Below, piece by piece: positions 24,651-36,820 of a DNA stretch of 64,000 bases (its first letter is position 1; every line of letters begins with the position of its first letter). The stretch lies in assembly GCA_028673005.1 (NCBI GenBank), contig CM054117.1:52449870-52513869 (forward strand), given 5' to 3'. The translations under genes were made by a program, and so were the position numbers. The notes under the pieces were generated by a model that searched no databases, was not told the DNA's origin, and worked only from the letters and a program-made list of their open reading frames with translations. The DNA is from Tanypteryx hageni. Its lineage: Eukaryota > Arthropoda > Insecta > Odonata > Petaluridae.

Positions 24651-27104
24651 TTAGCTGTTTTTAATGTTCATAATAGGAATCCATGGAATAAAACATTAAG
24701 ATGGCACTGTTACCAATAATTAATTCTCTATACATCTACATGTACACTATACCCTGCAAATCACGTCAATGGTGGACGGCAGTGGGTGCAATGCACCAAA
24801 CATGTCCCTAGCAATTCTAATTTTTTTAAATCCTAATCGTCCTGGGGAAAAATGATCCTTCGTATTGCTCCGTTCTCCAGTGGGTCTCACGAATCTTCAG
24901 TTTACAACGAATATTTTTTTAAGGTTGCATCCAACAATCTATTAACCCATTAATGGCCGAAATTAGAAATTTAGGGATTGTTTGCCATAACTTCATTTTT
25001 AGGATGGCTGTACGTTGAATATTACAGAACGTGCTTACTTTTTTCTTTTCTTCGATCTTCTAAGTTTTTTGGAACGTATGACATTTCATACGCTGGCCAT
25101 TAGAAGGTAAAAAATTCTCAATTTTATATGAACTTTAGTTTTGGTCTAATATTCTTTAATATATGATAACATGCATCCCAAATTGAAAAAAATAATGAAC
25201 TCTCTGTGCCATATCAAAATTTTTCTCCTTAAGAAATATTAGAAAATATGGGTATGCTAGTAATTTTTACAAATTGCTAATACACTGGAAATAAACTATT
25301 TATGCAATTTCAAAATCTTTCTCTTTAACAGTAACACAAAAATATGGGTGAACTCATAACTTTAACAACTTCACTGATGCATGAGCACCAAAACTTGAAA
25401 CGGTGTCGAATTGGTTTCTCGCGAAGGAATTGTTTCATTGAATTTCGGCCATAATACGGTTCCATTGCCTCATCCAATGAGAACTCCTTGCCAAAAGGTG
25501 CCAGGAGCTCCTTGAATTTCTCGTTCTAATATGTTATAAGAGGGAGAATCTTGTAAACTTTGTCCAACGGATCAATGCTTGAATTATCATTAAGATGGAA
25601 GTAACAGTGTATTTAACGGAAAGTGCCTCTAGACATCGCACCCATCAAAAGTGCATTGTTAGTATCACGGGGGGTTTCGCAGTACGTCTCGGTGCGGTAC
25701 TTTACTGTAACCCGACAGGAGAAAAGTGGCTAAGTATTTGTACATATCTTCTTCATTTGACTTCCCTTCTGTTTTGGTAGGAATCGAAATTTTTCTTTAA
25801 GCGCAAAATTTATCGGTTTAGATGACCATTTTCCAGACAGCAACAAAGCTAAATTTCTTAATTGTTGTCCTCTAGAAAGGGAGATAGCCACGTAAAGATA
25901 AACGCAAGTAAAATCCAAGCCGTGGCGTGCCGTAGAGGAAGAATAGCCAACGCCAAGATAAAATTTACAAATGGATACATGCCTAAATATAGTCTATGAA
26001 TACTTTTAAAGTGACTCAAATGATTTATGATATTAGAACATTGTTATCTTTTACCATTAACATTGAAAGATTTATCGCAACTTAAATCGATACATCTACT
26101 TACATTTGTTCGGTAACCAGGAGGTTGTTTATTGTTTACGTTTTGGCTAATAGTGTTGACATAATCCACATAATTTTATTGCTGCTTTAAAGGATTCGGT
26201 TCATTTATCCATGTGATTATTAAGTAAAACGTTAATGCGTAATTATATTAATGGTAAAACTTTACTTAAAATAATAAATCTTAATGTGAACATCGCTTGC
26301 GTAATTAAGGAGTGGGGAACGTTTGGTAAAGTTTGGATCTTTTTGGAGGGGGGGGGGGGCACCGGTCCCAAGCCCCAGAACCAGCTATTCAAAACTTGGG
26401 GTACCCAACAGTAAAAGTAAGTAAATATCAAATTTTATTGTATTATTTTCATTGTAATATGACATCAACATTGATATATCATTGTCGGGAAAGACAATAA
26501 AATTTCTCATTACCTTGTGAAGCGAAAATTCAGGGCTTATAGTGCATTCGGAGTAATTCCTATTTTAATGAAACTGCTCAACTACACCAAATATTCTTAG
26601 AAAAGCAGTCTGCCTTGATTATATGATGGATTCGCCATTAAGATACACCCACGAGCACAAGCCCGACTAAAATTTTTCAATGGTTTCTTTAGGTAGTAGT
26701 TTAAATCCCGTATGAACCTCTTCTCCGAATAACACATTTGAGAAATTTGGTGGCACCGACAGCGCGCGGCCCCGAGCAATAAAAATCGTTTGCTACTAAA
26801 AAGAAAACTCTTTCCCGAGCAAAACCTGTCGTTTCAGCTAGTTAGATATAATTGACCTACGATCTTCTGATCTGGACCGTTTTAAAGAAAAATAAATAAC
26901 GATTCTTATTCTTATCGTCACATTTTGCCTACGATACAAAATCGCTCAAGTTATACGTTTTTTATGTATTGGAAAATTTTCAACTTTATAACTATATGTT
27001 ACCTTGCCGACCGTGTCATTGTTAAACCTCGAGATTGTATTGTCATCTCAACACTTATACTATAGATATACGTAAAGTAAGCGTGCTTGGAATGTTTTAA
27101 TACT
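24651..27104. other. No recognised gene
   Basis: Anonymous DNA with a G12 run at 26346-26358. Short frames at 25595-25918 and 26243-26779 have no motifs. Nothing paired or repetitive was recognised. Confidence 0.45.
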
Positions 27105-27335
27105 TGAGAGAGAAAGAAAGAGACAGGAGGGAGTGAGAAAAAAGCGAGAGAAGAAAACAAAAGTAGGGAGAGGGAGGGAGACAGAGATAAAGGGAGAGAT
27201 AGATAGATAATTTTCTTTATAAGGGCGAGATTGAGCCTAGGAAGTCTATTTTTCCAGAAAAGGAGAGAGGGAGGAAGAATTGGAGGAAGGAGGATGGGAG
27301 AGAGGAAGAGAGAAAAGGAGAAAGAATGGGAAGTG
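27105..27335. repeat. GA-rich low-complexity tract
   Basis: The plus strand is mostly GAGA, GGGAGG and GATAGATA repeats. Confidence 0.85.
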
Positions 27336-28357
27336 CCTTAAATTCAATACTGAATCCACGCATACACGTCGTATTTGACGGGCAATTACGCTAGTATGAA
27401 TTATGATATGACGCACGATCATCAACGTAGCAGAGAAGCAACACTTAAATTGTTTAAACCTAATATGAACCTACGAGGTCGAGCTCGCCGGGTTAACATA
27501 ACTCATTTCTATAGCTATAAGCAACAGATGCGCTGCTCCTGTTACAGCACGTGTCGTTCCGTTTCAATGGGCAGCCCTCTCGAACAATTGGCAATTTTGG
27601 TCACTCGTTCCTTTTTAATTGACCTCATTCAAACGCTTCGTGCAAAACCGATGATTGCTCGTCAGTGTACTATTTTTGGAAAAACACTCTATTATCGGCT
27701 TCACCTGCGCATCGATCGGTCAGGTCGATGCCTATTCCGGGCGCAACGAATTGAGTTATCTCGTGGAACGAAACGCGGCGCGACAGTCATCGTGCGGAAA
27801 CCGGAGCAATGCAGATTATATTTATAGAAAGATGTTCATCCTCGTAGCCATCTCAACGCACGATCAGAACGGCTCAAAGTTATGGATACCAGTCGTGTAA
27901 GATACGATATGGACGGAAAAATTTCTCAACCTCTTTCTCTTCCAGTTTTATAGTGATTATTTCCTTCCAGGTAAACGTCTTTCCTGGTAATAACATTTAA
28001 TTAGAAGCTAATTTGTGTGGATTTATAGGAGTATATCATTACAAACTTAACAGCTACTTGTGAAATACTAGTAGGAAAAGTTCAAATTCATTATTTTTGT
28101 CGTGTGTGTTTTTAAACTTTTAAGATTTGGTGGGTAACGCGGCATATAACCCCAGAAATTTTTATATTAATAATTTACTTCTTTATTGCATTCTTCCATT
28201 GGGATTATAATTTAATACTACGAATGAGGTCCTCTTGGTTTAGGCGTATTTTACTAAAATCTAATAAAAGGAAGACAGTTGATGACGGAGACTTGCGGGT
28301 TTCGCTGCGAGGAAAACATGGTTATTGTTGAACATTTCGCACCCGTTGCAGCGCACA
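27336..28357 (+). other. Unassigned 150-residue open frame and flanks
   Basis: A frame at 27375-27827 encodes 150 residues and a second frame (27655-27900, 81 residues) overlaps it. The sequence is less AT-rich than its surroundings and contains many CG dinucleotides. The product is basic with scattered cysteines and matches nothing I know. Two overlapping frames in one CG-richer patch suggest composition rather than coding. It could equally be an unrecognised exon or an old element. Confidence 0.3.
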
Positions 28358-28715
28358 TCTTAAGAGAGAGGTTCCCAACCTGGGGCTCGCGAAGACAGAA
28401 GGAATAGTTTAAATATTTTGTTTTGAGTTTTTTAAAGATGCGTTGCAGTGTTTTGCTAAAATTATTAAATTACAAAATTTACTGCACGGATCGTTCAGGA
28501 TTACAGCGTAACCAATGTGAAGCTATACATACCTTTACAATTTATGAATAGGACTTTAGATTTGACCTAAATTAGATGAAAATTAATTCTCTCATATTCA
28601 CAGAGTCCTTGTTTATATGGCACCAATAAATTTTATATTTGTTGGTAGATAGATAGGTATAAGGGGTAACGATAAGGCCGTGAATGTATAAAGGTTGGAA
28701 ACCGCTGTCTTAAGG
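28358..28715. mobile_element. hAT MITE
   Basis: The element spans 28366-28707. The ends are GAGAGGTTCCCAACCTGGGG and the complement of CAGCGGTTTCCAACC. The flanks tcttaaga and tcttaagg match at 7 of 8 with a TA centre. No coding capacity. Confidence 0.8.
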
Positions 28716-29696
28716 ATCGGAAAGCACTAACTACGTTTTTCCAGGCAGCAAAACCCGATAGTGTACATTAACAACCAACACTGCCAAAGCCTTTGCCTAA
28801 AAGAGAAAATTTACAATAAAAATACATTTTACAACCATATATTTTTACAAATAGAAAAATCTTATCTTCCATTGTGAAATTGTTGGAATTGTTGTATTTT
28901 TGAGTTAAATATGGATAAGAATAAAAATATATTATCCATTTCATGATAAGTGAATGGGTTTCCTTAGCTGAGCTTTTCCTGCATTTGGTGGGATCGGGTC
29001 GATAGAACAATTCCAAAACGCTGGATATACAAGAGATTTTGATATGGAAATCCATGCCTTTCAACATCTCTTCTCGAGGTTGTCTCTTCCCTACGCTTGG
29101 TTTGGCGCAGCTTCGCTTTTGAGAGACAGCGCATAATATCAGCTTCATCTGGGATATAGACGCTCGCTATTCATATTTTGGCGGTGGTTTCACGAAAAAT
29201 CAGTCGTATCTTCTACATGCGATATGATTTCCCCACAATTTAGATCCATCCTGCCTTATTCAGTCCACTTTTTCATTTTTTAAATAATTTCCTTGAATCA
29301 ACCGTCTCAAAATAGATGAGGCATTATGGTGTAGTTGACCTCATAGTTTCGCCAAGCGAATCCTATTTATATTAAATGTCTTCAGATTGAACCACAGTTT
29401 AATTTTTTCTGTGTTTACAATAGAACACCTTTTCTCATTTATCGCAACAATCGGGATAACAGCATTTTGACAAAATAAGAAAATTATCATATCGTTTTCA
29501 TTAAAATGAATGCTAATTTCTCCGAATTTTCGTTTGAAAAGTCCATGTTAATGCATATATCAGGAAGTCCTTAGCTCATGAGCATCCAGTTTAACATGTC
29601 TCGTTTATGGTAAGTAAATTACTTGCTTATTTTGATTATTTTTTAAGTTAAATTCCTCCGTTAAGAACGAGAATTTTTTCTCCGGAAACTTACCCT
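28716..29696. other. No recognised gene
   Basis: A 126-residue minus-strand frame (28768-29148) has no motif and an irregular composition. I treat it as chance. Confidence 0.4.
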
Positions 29697-29764
29697 GTTA
29701 GAAGATTAGTGGTAGAATATCCGCACGACAAGTGGAAGACCTGGGTTCGATTCCTGGTCATAGC
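29697..29764 (+). pseudogene. tRNA-like sequence (tRNA pseudogene or SINE head)
   Basis: A cloverleaf can be drawn. The A-box-like part is TAGTGGTAGAATATCCG. The anticodon stem is TCCGC/GTGGA with one G-U pair and the loop ACGACAA. The T arm is CTGGG-TTCGATT-CCTGG with two wobble pairs. The acceptor stem pairs at 5 of 7 positions. Anticodon position 34-36 would be GAC, but position 33 is C where almost all tRNAs have U. These defects point to a decayed tRNA or the head of a SINE. Confidence 0.55.
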
Positions 29765-30192
29765 TGATTTTTTCTCCTGTTTCCAATTATCCATTACCCA
29801 TTAATAGATCAGCTCTTTTAATTTCAATTTCATGGAATTAAACATAGTAGAGGCATCCACACTGAATTACATTATTAGAGCTTCAACAACGATATCGCCG
29901 GTTTAGATTCCTAACGCGGATGTGGAATTTTGTGAACGTATATTTTATTGAGATAATCTTGTTCTATTTGGCATTTAAAGCTGTTTTATTCAACGCAAAA
30001 CAAATTAACGTATGTTTAAAAATGTGTGGTATTTTACTTTATTTGTCGTTTCAATGGATAAACAGAGGCAATTCAATCGTAAACATCGGCCAACACTTGT
30101 TTCTTTTGTTGAATATACACAAAAATAGAGCGAAAATTTATAAATAAAAATTCAAATTGACGTAACAATTATTTTATGAATAACTACTTGTT
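29765..30192. other. No recognised feature
   Basis: AT-rich DNA; a 75-residue frame at 29920-30147 has no motif. Confidence 0.4.
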
Positions 30193-30321
30193 ATGGTATA
30201 AGGTAAAAATCTCCAAATGCCGTAATGAAATAATAAAGTTGAGATACTCCACCAAGATAAGGGAAGGGGGGCAAAATTTATTATTTATTACGGCATTTGG
30301 AAATTTTTAACCTTATATCAT
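30193..30321. mobile_element. Hairpin MITE
   Basis: About 45-bp inverted arms: the left reads ataaggtaaaaatctccaaa then tgccgtaat, and the right is its near complement (tccaaatgccgtaataaat when reversed). The total length is about 130 bp. No coding capacity and no confident target duplication. Confidence 0.7.
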
Positions 30322-31490
30322 TGTATGTGTGCCGTGAAGCTCATTCCAAATTATATTACCTGTTATATTTTGAACGCTTCTTTCTCTTGGTGCGAAAACT
30401 AGTGGTGGATCTTATTGGGCTTATACGGAAGGCTAAGATTAAAGGTACTGAGAAATCCCAGACATAAATCAGTCTAGAGGTAGCATTTGCTTAGACCACT
30501 TATGCTCATGCAATGGACATGATAAAAAAGTCTCCAGATCGGAAAGATTACGCTGGAATCCGCGTTAGTTTAATCTCAATTTTGGTCGATTTTGAATCTC
30601 ACAAAACAAGACAGAATTTCCTTCTCTAAGGATCCTAACGGTAATATCTTCACAGCACGTTACAGAACCATCTAAAAACAATTGACACGACCCAGAGCTC
30701 TTAACTTATTACGATATGACATTTCGTCCGCAATCCCGCACTCAGTATCCATCGGGACTACATCTCCATCTCCATATTTGATATTAGGCATGATTTCCTT
30801 CAAAATTTTCCTTCGTAATTTGTCCATTTTCGGGATGCGTGTCTTTTTTATAACTTATATATTAACTTCACTCTCATAGGTAGTTGTTTCCGAACGTCAA
30901 AAATACAGAAATCGCCAAAAGACGGTAGAACGACTGACTGACGGAATACCTCAGCATCCGAAGTTTTAGTCTTAAGAGAACAGTGTTTATTATTACATGA
31001 AAAAATTATTAAAACTAAAAGTGCGTAAATTAAAATAATTTTTTATCAACTCCCTAAAAGGAAAATTTTTAATAGTTTTCTGGAGTCACTTCACTTTGTG
31101 CATTCTAAAAATTTTTAATCGTATGGGTTTCAAAATTGGCGTTCAGTATTGATTAAAGGTCTCATGGCAATAATTCACTTAATTTCAACGATTTGTTTCA
31201 GGTGTGCCATCAACCTTTTATTTTAACTTCGAGAACAAGATAACCCTCAAAATTGAAACCCTTACGGTAAAAAAATTTAAAAACTCGAAATCGAAGTAAC
31301 TCCTACTGGATATTTTTTATATTTTAAATATAATAATTGATATAAAAATTAATTTAACATTATTTTATTAAATGGACATGATTTAGATACAATGTTCAAC
31401 CCACCCACCCACACCCTTATGTCTGTGTTGCCTCTTCCTTACTCCTCCGTGACCTTTCCGGTTGGATTATACCCTTCAGGGAACCTCTCT
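30322..31490. other. No recognised gene
   Basis: Anonymous AT-rich DNA, with a 65-residue frame at 30682-30879 that has no motif. Confidence 0.45.
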
Positions 31491-31700
31491 ACCCTTTTAA
31501 GCTCGTCCTAATTCTCTCGCTATCCACCTCCGCCTCCACTCTCTCCCCCCTCCTCCCCTCCTCTTCCATTCTCCTCAACTCTCATCCTTTAACTCACCCA
31601 ACAGCATTAGGCCATGAGGTCCACTTATTTTTTTCTCATCCGGGAGTTTTGGAGGGAGGGAGAGAGAGAGGGAGACAGAGAAAGGGGAAGGGGTTTGCCT
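31491..31700. repeat. Low-complexity CT-rich then GA-rich patches
   Basis: Positions 31491-31570 are rich in CTCC on the plus strand; 31648-31695 are rich in GGGAGAGAG. Confidence 0.8.
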
Positions 31701-34312
31701 CGGGATGTAGTACCGTAGAGAGAGTATCGGGATCCTGGTAATCAACTAATCTCCGTTGCCTTCCCATCTCTCCCTCTCTCGGTATTTTTTTTTAATCCTG
31801 CGCCGAAGTTAGTTCGCATGTCCCTATTGTCCATCTCGAAAGTGTTCGAGAGTAATGTTCTTCCTCGCCGGATAATTAGGTTGTTAGGTCGCCCAAACAG
31901 CCTCGTTTGCGTAATGGCCGAAATGCTGAATTTTCGGTTTGAGGATATTGTTCAGGGGTGGCGTAATTCCGCGAGCGCCTGACGTGATTCGGCCGGGAAT
32001 ACAAATCTCGGTATAATGGTCGCAGTGAGCGGATTGCAAATCGGTTGAACCGTGGTATGTCCCTGATTAGAAACGTCATTTTGGTTTCTGTTCCTCGCTG
32101 TCTATAGGCACAGGCGTGACGTCGGTGTAGTGATAACGGAGCAATGTACGCTAAACAGCTTCCAACTGGATACGATGAAAAAGTTATATTAATCAATATT
32201 GCCGACTAACGTTTATATCTTGAGGGATACAGTGTTTGCGTAGTAATGAACAATATTCGCACATTTCTCACCAGAGTGATTGTAAACATACTGGCTTGTA
32301 AGCATTTGACATATTTGTCTTTCTGACTTTATAAATAATGTAAAGATTTATTAAACGTGTTATCGAGTTGAGTTCGCATGATGGCTCGAACGCAATAGGT
32401 GGTCGAGGTTACTCATGAGGCCTTTAATTAACTGAGAAAACCTAATGCTCATTTCCATAACAATGAATCCGAGGTCATTTTTAATGCTTGATTTTAATAA
32501 TAATTAACCATCAATGACCATGGCTACGACTGTTTTCTCCTTGGAATACGCATATGGTTTTATCAACCGTTTAATGGCAAAAGTAGTTACCTTGACCAAT
32601 AATGCTCAACTTTTCAATTCAAGGGCCGCATTGCACATTACCGCACTCATCGCGGGCAGTCGAAAATACAGTTTAAGAATAATTTAACAAAACTATTTGG
32701 TTAGGTTTTGTGGTCCATCTGACCTGATTTGTTTTTAATTTATTTATCTCTTATGGCAATTGAGAAGTGAAGCGAAATATTTATTTTTATAATATCCTAT
32801 TTTCATTTTTTGCTATATTGTGTCCTTTATTAGAAGAAACTATGGCGGGCCTCACTGATCTACATCATCTCACTTTTCTCAAATTGCTGGTCTACTCCGC
32901 CAAAGACTGTCAAAAAAATTGAACAGCATTTCAAAAATAAAGTTTTTAATAATGATGTTTTGATACTTTTAAGTACGGAATAGTTTTTTCTTCCAGAATT
33001 TAACACATCTTTCTAAAGCTATTACTTAAACGTTTTAAACGAATTTCTAATGATTCGCAACAAAACCTTATTCCCATACTTTTTAGTTCACAATTTGAAA
33101 ATCCTTCAGTAAATTAAATGGCGCTTGAAATAATTTAAAACAGCATTCCAAAATTTTGCGGCAACTGGACCATTTCCATTATTCCTTGCGCACACATGAA
33201 CGCACGGGGATAATAAACGAGATTATGTTTGCCCTTTCTGTTTTTGAATCTCCAGGAAGATTTAGGAGGCAGGGATTAAAACAAACGGCGTCGCAGAAAC
33301 CGTTACGTTTTCGAGAAAGAGACTACAGGTTTGCAGAGTTTGTTGGTTTACGGGCGACCCTCCATTAAATCACCAGAGGAGATGAACGCCCACGGCATAA
33401 CAGGTAGGAGGAGGGTTGAGGTTAAGCGCACAGTTTAACGTCAAAAAGAGCGCAACGACGCCTTTTTTTTTCGACACATCCCTTACACTCTGTCATAATA
33501 TTCGTTTGAGGCCCTCGTTTGGCATTTTTTTTCCGGAAAAAAAACAGTTTCCCTTTACGCGCAACCTTTACTTAACCAAAAAAGATGCAGAAATATTTTT
33601 ATTTGAGAATTAACCTTTACCGTCTCCCTCGAGGGATGTCTTCTTCGAATCTCAAATTTGGTCGTTTTCCTTTTCGGGACTTGAAGAAAAAACGAACAAA
33701 AATCTTATTCTTTTTGTGTTTTGTTTTTCTCTCGACCTTCACCCTTTGCCATTTAGCTGCATAAATATCTACGGTTCAGTAATTTTGCTCTCGCTCTTTC
33801 AGGAAGCATCATCTCCGCAGACTTCCTTATTCTCTCTTTGTTTCTTTCTCTATTATTCTCTCGTTTTTAATTTCTCATTTATGAAATATGTATCGTATAT
33901 GTCGAGGCAGTACTGTGGCCGTCAGATAAAAATAGGTGACTTTGATGAATACTCACGTTTTAGGCGTCCTCGTGTGCGGAAAAGTAGTTTTTGGGATTCC
34001 GTCTGTCCCTAGCCTGTCGTTTTTGCGCGGCTCAAGGGCGAAACGGTTCAAGGGAATCTGATAAAATTTCGTATATATATAGATTGTCCGCCGCAATGGA
34101 AACCTCGTTCTAATGAAAAATATCGTTCAAAAATTGAAAACAATTTATCCAAAGCGTTTTACACAAAATGTCGATTCCGTCAAATATGATATCTAGGATT
34201 TTAATCAAAATTCATTGTTATAGATATTTATATTTTAAATATGTTGTATTAAATTACGTTATGATTTTATATCGTTTTTATGCCCGGCTACCGTCAAGCT
34301 CTCCACTAAATA
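31701..34312. other. No recognised gene
   Basis: Frames at 31876-32196 (minus, 106 residues), 33156-33613 and 33716-34012 (plus) lack motifs. The first lies in a CG-richer patch (31800-32130). None is supported by splice sites or repeats I can name. Confidence 0.4.
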
Positions 34313-34604
34313 ATTTAACCCCGCCATTCTAAACCTTTTTTCCGTCGCGACACGCATGACAGTCGATGGTCACCTGTGCTACACACTGTAAATTACCATC
34401 CGCCGAGCTAAAAATGGAGTAGTTTTTAATAATGAAGAGTATAAGCCTAAATATTTCTTATTGTTGCTAAAAAATGACGCAAGAGAAAGACAGAAACTCT
34501 ACTTGACAAAGTTTATTTTATTTTTTACTAGCCGTTATTAAAATTTTTGGCGAGACACATCTCGGCTCTTCACAACACACTGGTTGAAAACAGTTGATCT
34601 AACC
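34313..34604. mobile_element. hAT MITE
   Basis: The element spans 34321-34596. The start is CCGCCATTCTAAACC and the end is the complement of CAACTGTTTTCAACC; both align with the CAGTGGTTCTCAACC type. The flanks atttaacc and atctaacc match at 7 of 8 and are TA-centred. The internal end (GTGTGTTGTGAAGAGCCGAG when reversed) resembles a decayed form of the GTGTGCCGCG block at 44544. Confidence 0.75.
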
Positions 34605-35778
34605 AATGACACTATACTAATGAAACTATACGTTTGTGCATTGCATTTAGCATAGATTTTAAAAGTGTATTACGTATTAAATTCGTGCAGGTAATGTATG
34701 CATGTTGTATATATGTCTCATTGTTCTTATATGTATCCTCTGTTTGAAGACACATTTTGAATACACTTGCTATATACCCAAGTGTCCTCGATCAAAATGA
34801 GTGAGCATAGGACTGCATATGTTTTAGGAGTCAAAGTGTAGGAATTCTTAAGTTTAGTATCATGAAATTTCTACGAATGCAAATGACTAATTACCGACGA
34901 TCCTGTGTACATTTGCTTTTAACACGCAATTATAAAGTATTTTTTGTAAACGTGTAGATTTTTATTAGTACTAGGGGCTCTACCCCTACGCTCTTCGTGT
35001 TTAGCCTTGCTAAGCTGAAAATAGCTTTTTGGGATTGCTCTTATCAAGACCAATATTTTTTGTCCGAAATATCATTTTTTGAATATTTTAAACGCCCGCC
35101 ATTTTGCTTCAAGATTTGAAAATGGAAATAGTTTTCCTAGGGTTCCCTAGCTTTATCTTTTTAATCACAACAGTTATGACAGCATCTCTCCGCCCTGAGA
35201 TTGAAAGTTTAGCGCAATGCTCTTTAATAATATGTTTGTATAAACAATACATTTAAAATAATAGATCGAAGTTGTATTGTGGAAGACAATATAAACACTT
35301 GTTATATTAGTATTATATTTAATTTTAATTATTTCACACGTTTAATATCTAATTAAATTTACCTAATTTATAATTGAAATACATGCATTATAATTATCCT
35401 TCAGACTTCAGTTATTAAAATATAAATATTACCCATGTGAAGCTTGGATGTTATATTGCATATGAAACAATAAATGCTAATTTTATTGGCAATAGATATT
35501 ATCTTAACTGCAGCTATCGTTACTCACTGTGCTTAGAAGTTTCTTGGCGCGGTCGTTCATTTGTAATATTCTAGCATACCAAAAATCAACAATTAATTGG
35601 TTGCCAAGCCCACAATTGAAAACACGAATTACGAAACATTTTAGCTACCGTATCACTCATTAACGGCGCTACAACATAGCACGTGCCGGCACGATGTTTT
35701 AATTTTAATAATAATGGAGATAAATCATTTTTCTCTTTCTTCATTCTTTTCCCATCCCTTATTTATGTTCATTTAAAG
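34605..35778. other. No recognised gene
   Basis: AT-rich DNA. It ends in a pyrimidine-rich run (35732-35762) that could serve as the polypyrimidine tract of the possible exon next to it. Confidence 0.4.
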
Positions 35779-36045
35779 GTTGAGCTTATCAGTGTCTAAC
35801 GCTCATCCTCCGTACGCTCTGAATCATGTTGGCCTGCTTTCTGCTTCTTTTTTAACAAAAAACTCCCCGTCGTCTGCTCTCGCGAATCAATTTGCAACAC
35901 ACCCCGCGGCTCTTAAGGAGATGCTAGCTAAGGAGGGAGCGCCACTTACAGGACCGCATCAACCCAGTTCTCTCCCAGAATATGTTGATACGTTGCTTTC
36001 ATCTCGGTATCTAACGAGACGTGAGAAGATATCCTTGAGACGGAT
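35779..36045 (+). CDS. Possible host exon (89 codons), unidentified
   Basis: This is the best candidate for host coding sequence in the window. A CT-rich run at 35732-35762 is followed by tttaaag, an acceptable splice acceptor ending at 35778. The frame is then open for 89 codons. At 36046 the sequence gtaagg offers a donor. If both sites are used, the exon is 267 bases, a multiple of three, so it could be skipped without a frameshift. If the donor is not used, the frame reads one more residue to a TAA stop at 36047-36049. The encoded stretch has a Ser/Ala/Pro-rich first half, then PAALKEMLAKEG, and a basic end with SRYLTRREKISLRRM. I do not recognise the family. The base composition is more even than the flanks. 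No flanking exons were identified, so chance remains possible. Confidence 0.3.
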
Positions 36046-36049
36046 GTAA

Positions 36050-36796
36050 GGATGCAAATGGTAACGAATGGTAAATGTTTTGATAACCAAAGGGCATATG
36101 CATAGCTCACGCACACAAAGATATGTATATTGTTCGTCCGTGCATTTGTTTAACTACTTATTCAATAATTCTGATATCTTTCATAATAATTCGATTTCTA
36201 ACCGCTTCATCAAGCGTGATTGACCAAAATAGGTATAGATCTAGTAATCTTTATATTTAGGATCGCGTTCTTTCAATTCAAAAACGTTGTTCCACATGCA
36301 CACGGTATATCCAACAATTGGGCGGTGTTGTTTCAACAACCTTTATCTTTAAAATAATACAGATTTTACAGCACTTACCGTTATCATCATCATTGGTTAT
36401 CTGCCCAGAGAGAGTTGCATCTTATTATATATTTTTGCGTGAAGCTGCCTGCATGCGTACGTAGGAAGCCTTCGTATATTTTATATGGGAGCTAAGTTTA
36501 CGAGAATTCGTCGCTTTTCTTCCATTACTACTGCTTGGTTAATGCTAACTAAAGATTATAGCAAGGGTAGCTGCATCGGGCATATTATTAATTCTAAAAT
36601 TTTCAACCTGGGGTCGTCCCGTCCCCTACTTGTTTGAAGGGACGGCGGAAGAGGCGTTAGCAGTTGACCCCCTTGGTGCTCTTCGTAAAGAGTAGGCTAA
36701 TGTCGTCACCGGGTTTCTCTCCTCCCTTGTGAGTGTTCGGTGTGGAAGGAGTAATGGTTGTAACAACCTAAAAGGTAGATTAGCCAGAAATACAAG
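36050..36796. other. No recognised gene; a LINE tail remnant inside
   Basis: Apart from the LINE tail at 36381-36418, nothing is recognised. A CG-richer patch at 36604-36760 contains a 73-residue minus frame without motifs. Confidence 0.4.
36381..36418 (-). repeat. LINE 3' tail remnant
   Basis: On the minus strand this reads a CTGGGCAGATAACCAATGATGATGATAA-like tail. It matches the layout of the LINE end at 24470-24507 (cctgtctacggacagacta followed by an ATG run). Only the tail is present. Confidence 0.5.
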
Positions 36797-36820
36797 CAAA
36801 CAAACATTAATTGAAATAAA

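Noticed and set aside
27375..27827. 150-residue frame as a host gene
   Set aside because: No motif, a competing overlapping frame, and a CG-richer patch that lowers stop frequency. Left as unassigned.
35995..36049. Homeodomain helix in SRYLTRREKISLRRM
   Set aside because: YLTRR recalls homeodomain helix 2, but the residues that follow do not fit and no WFxNR segment is present.
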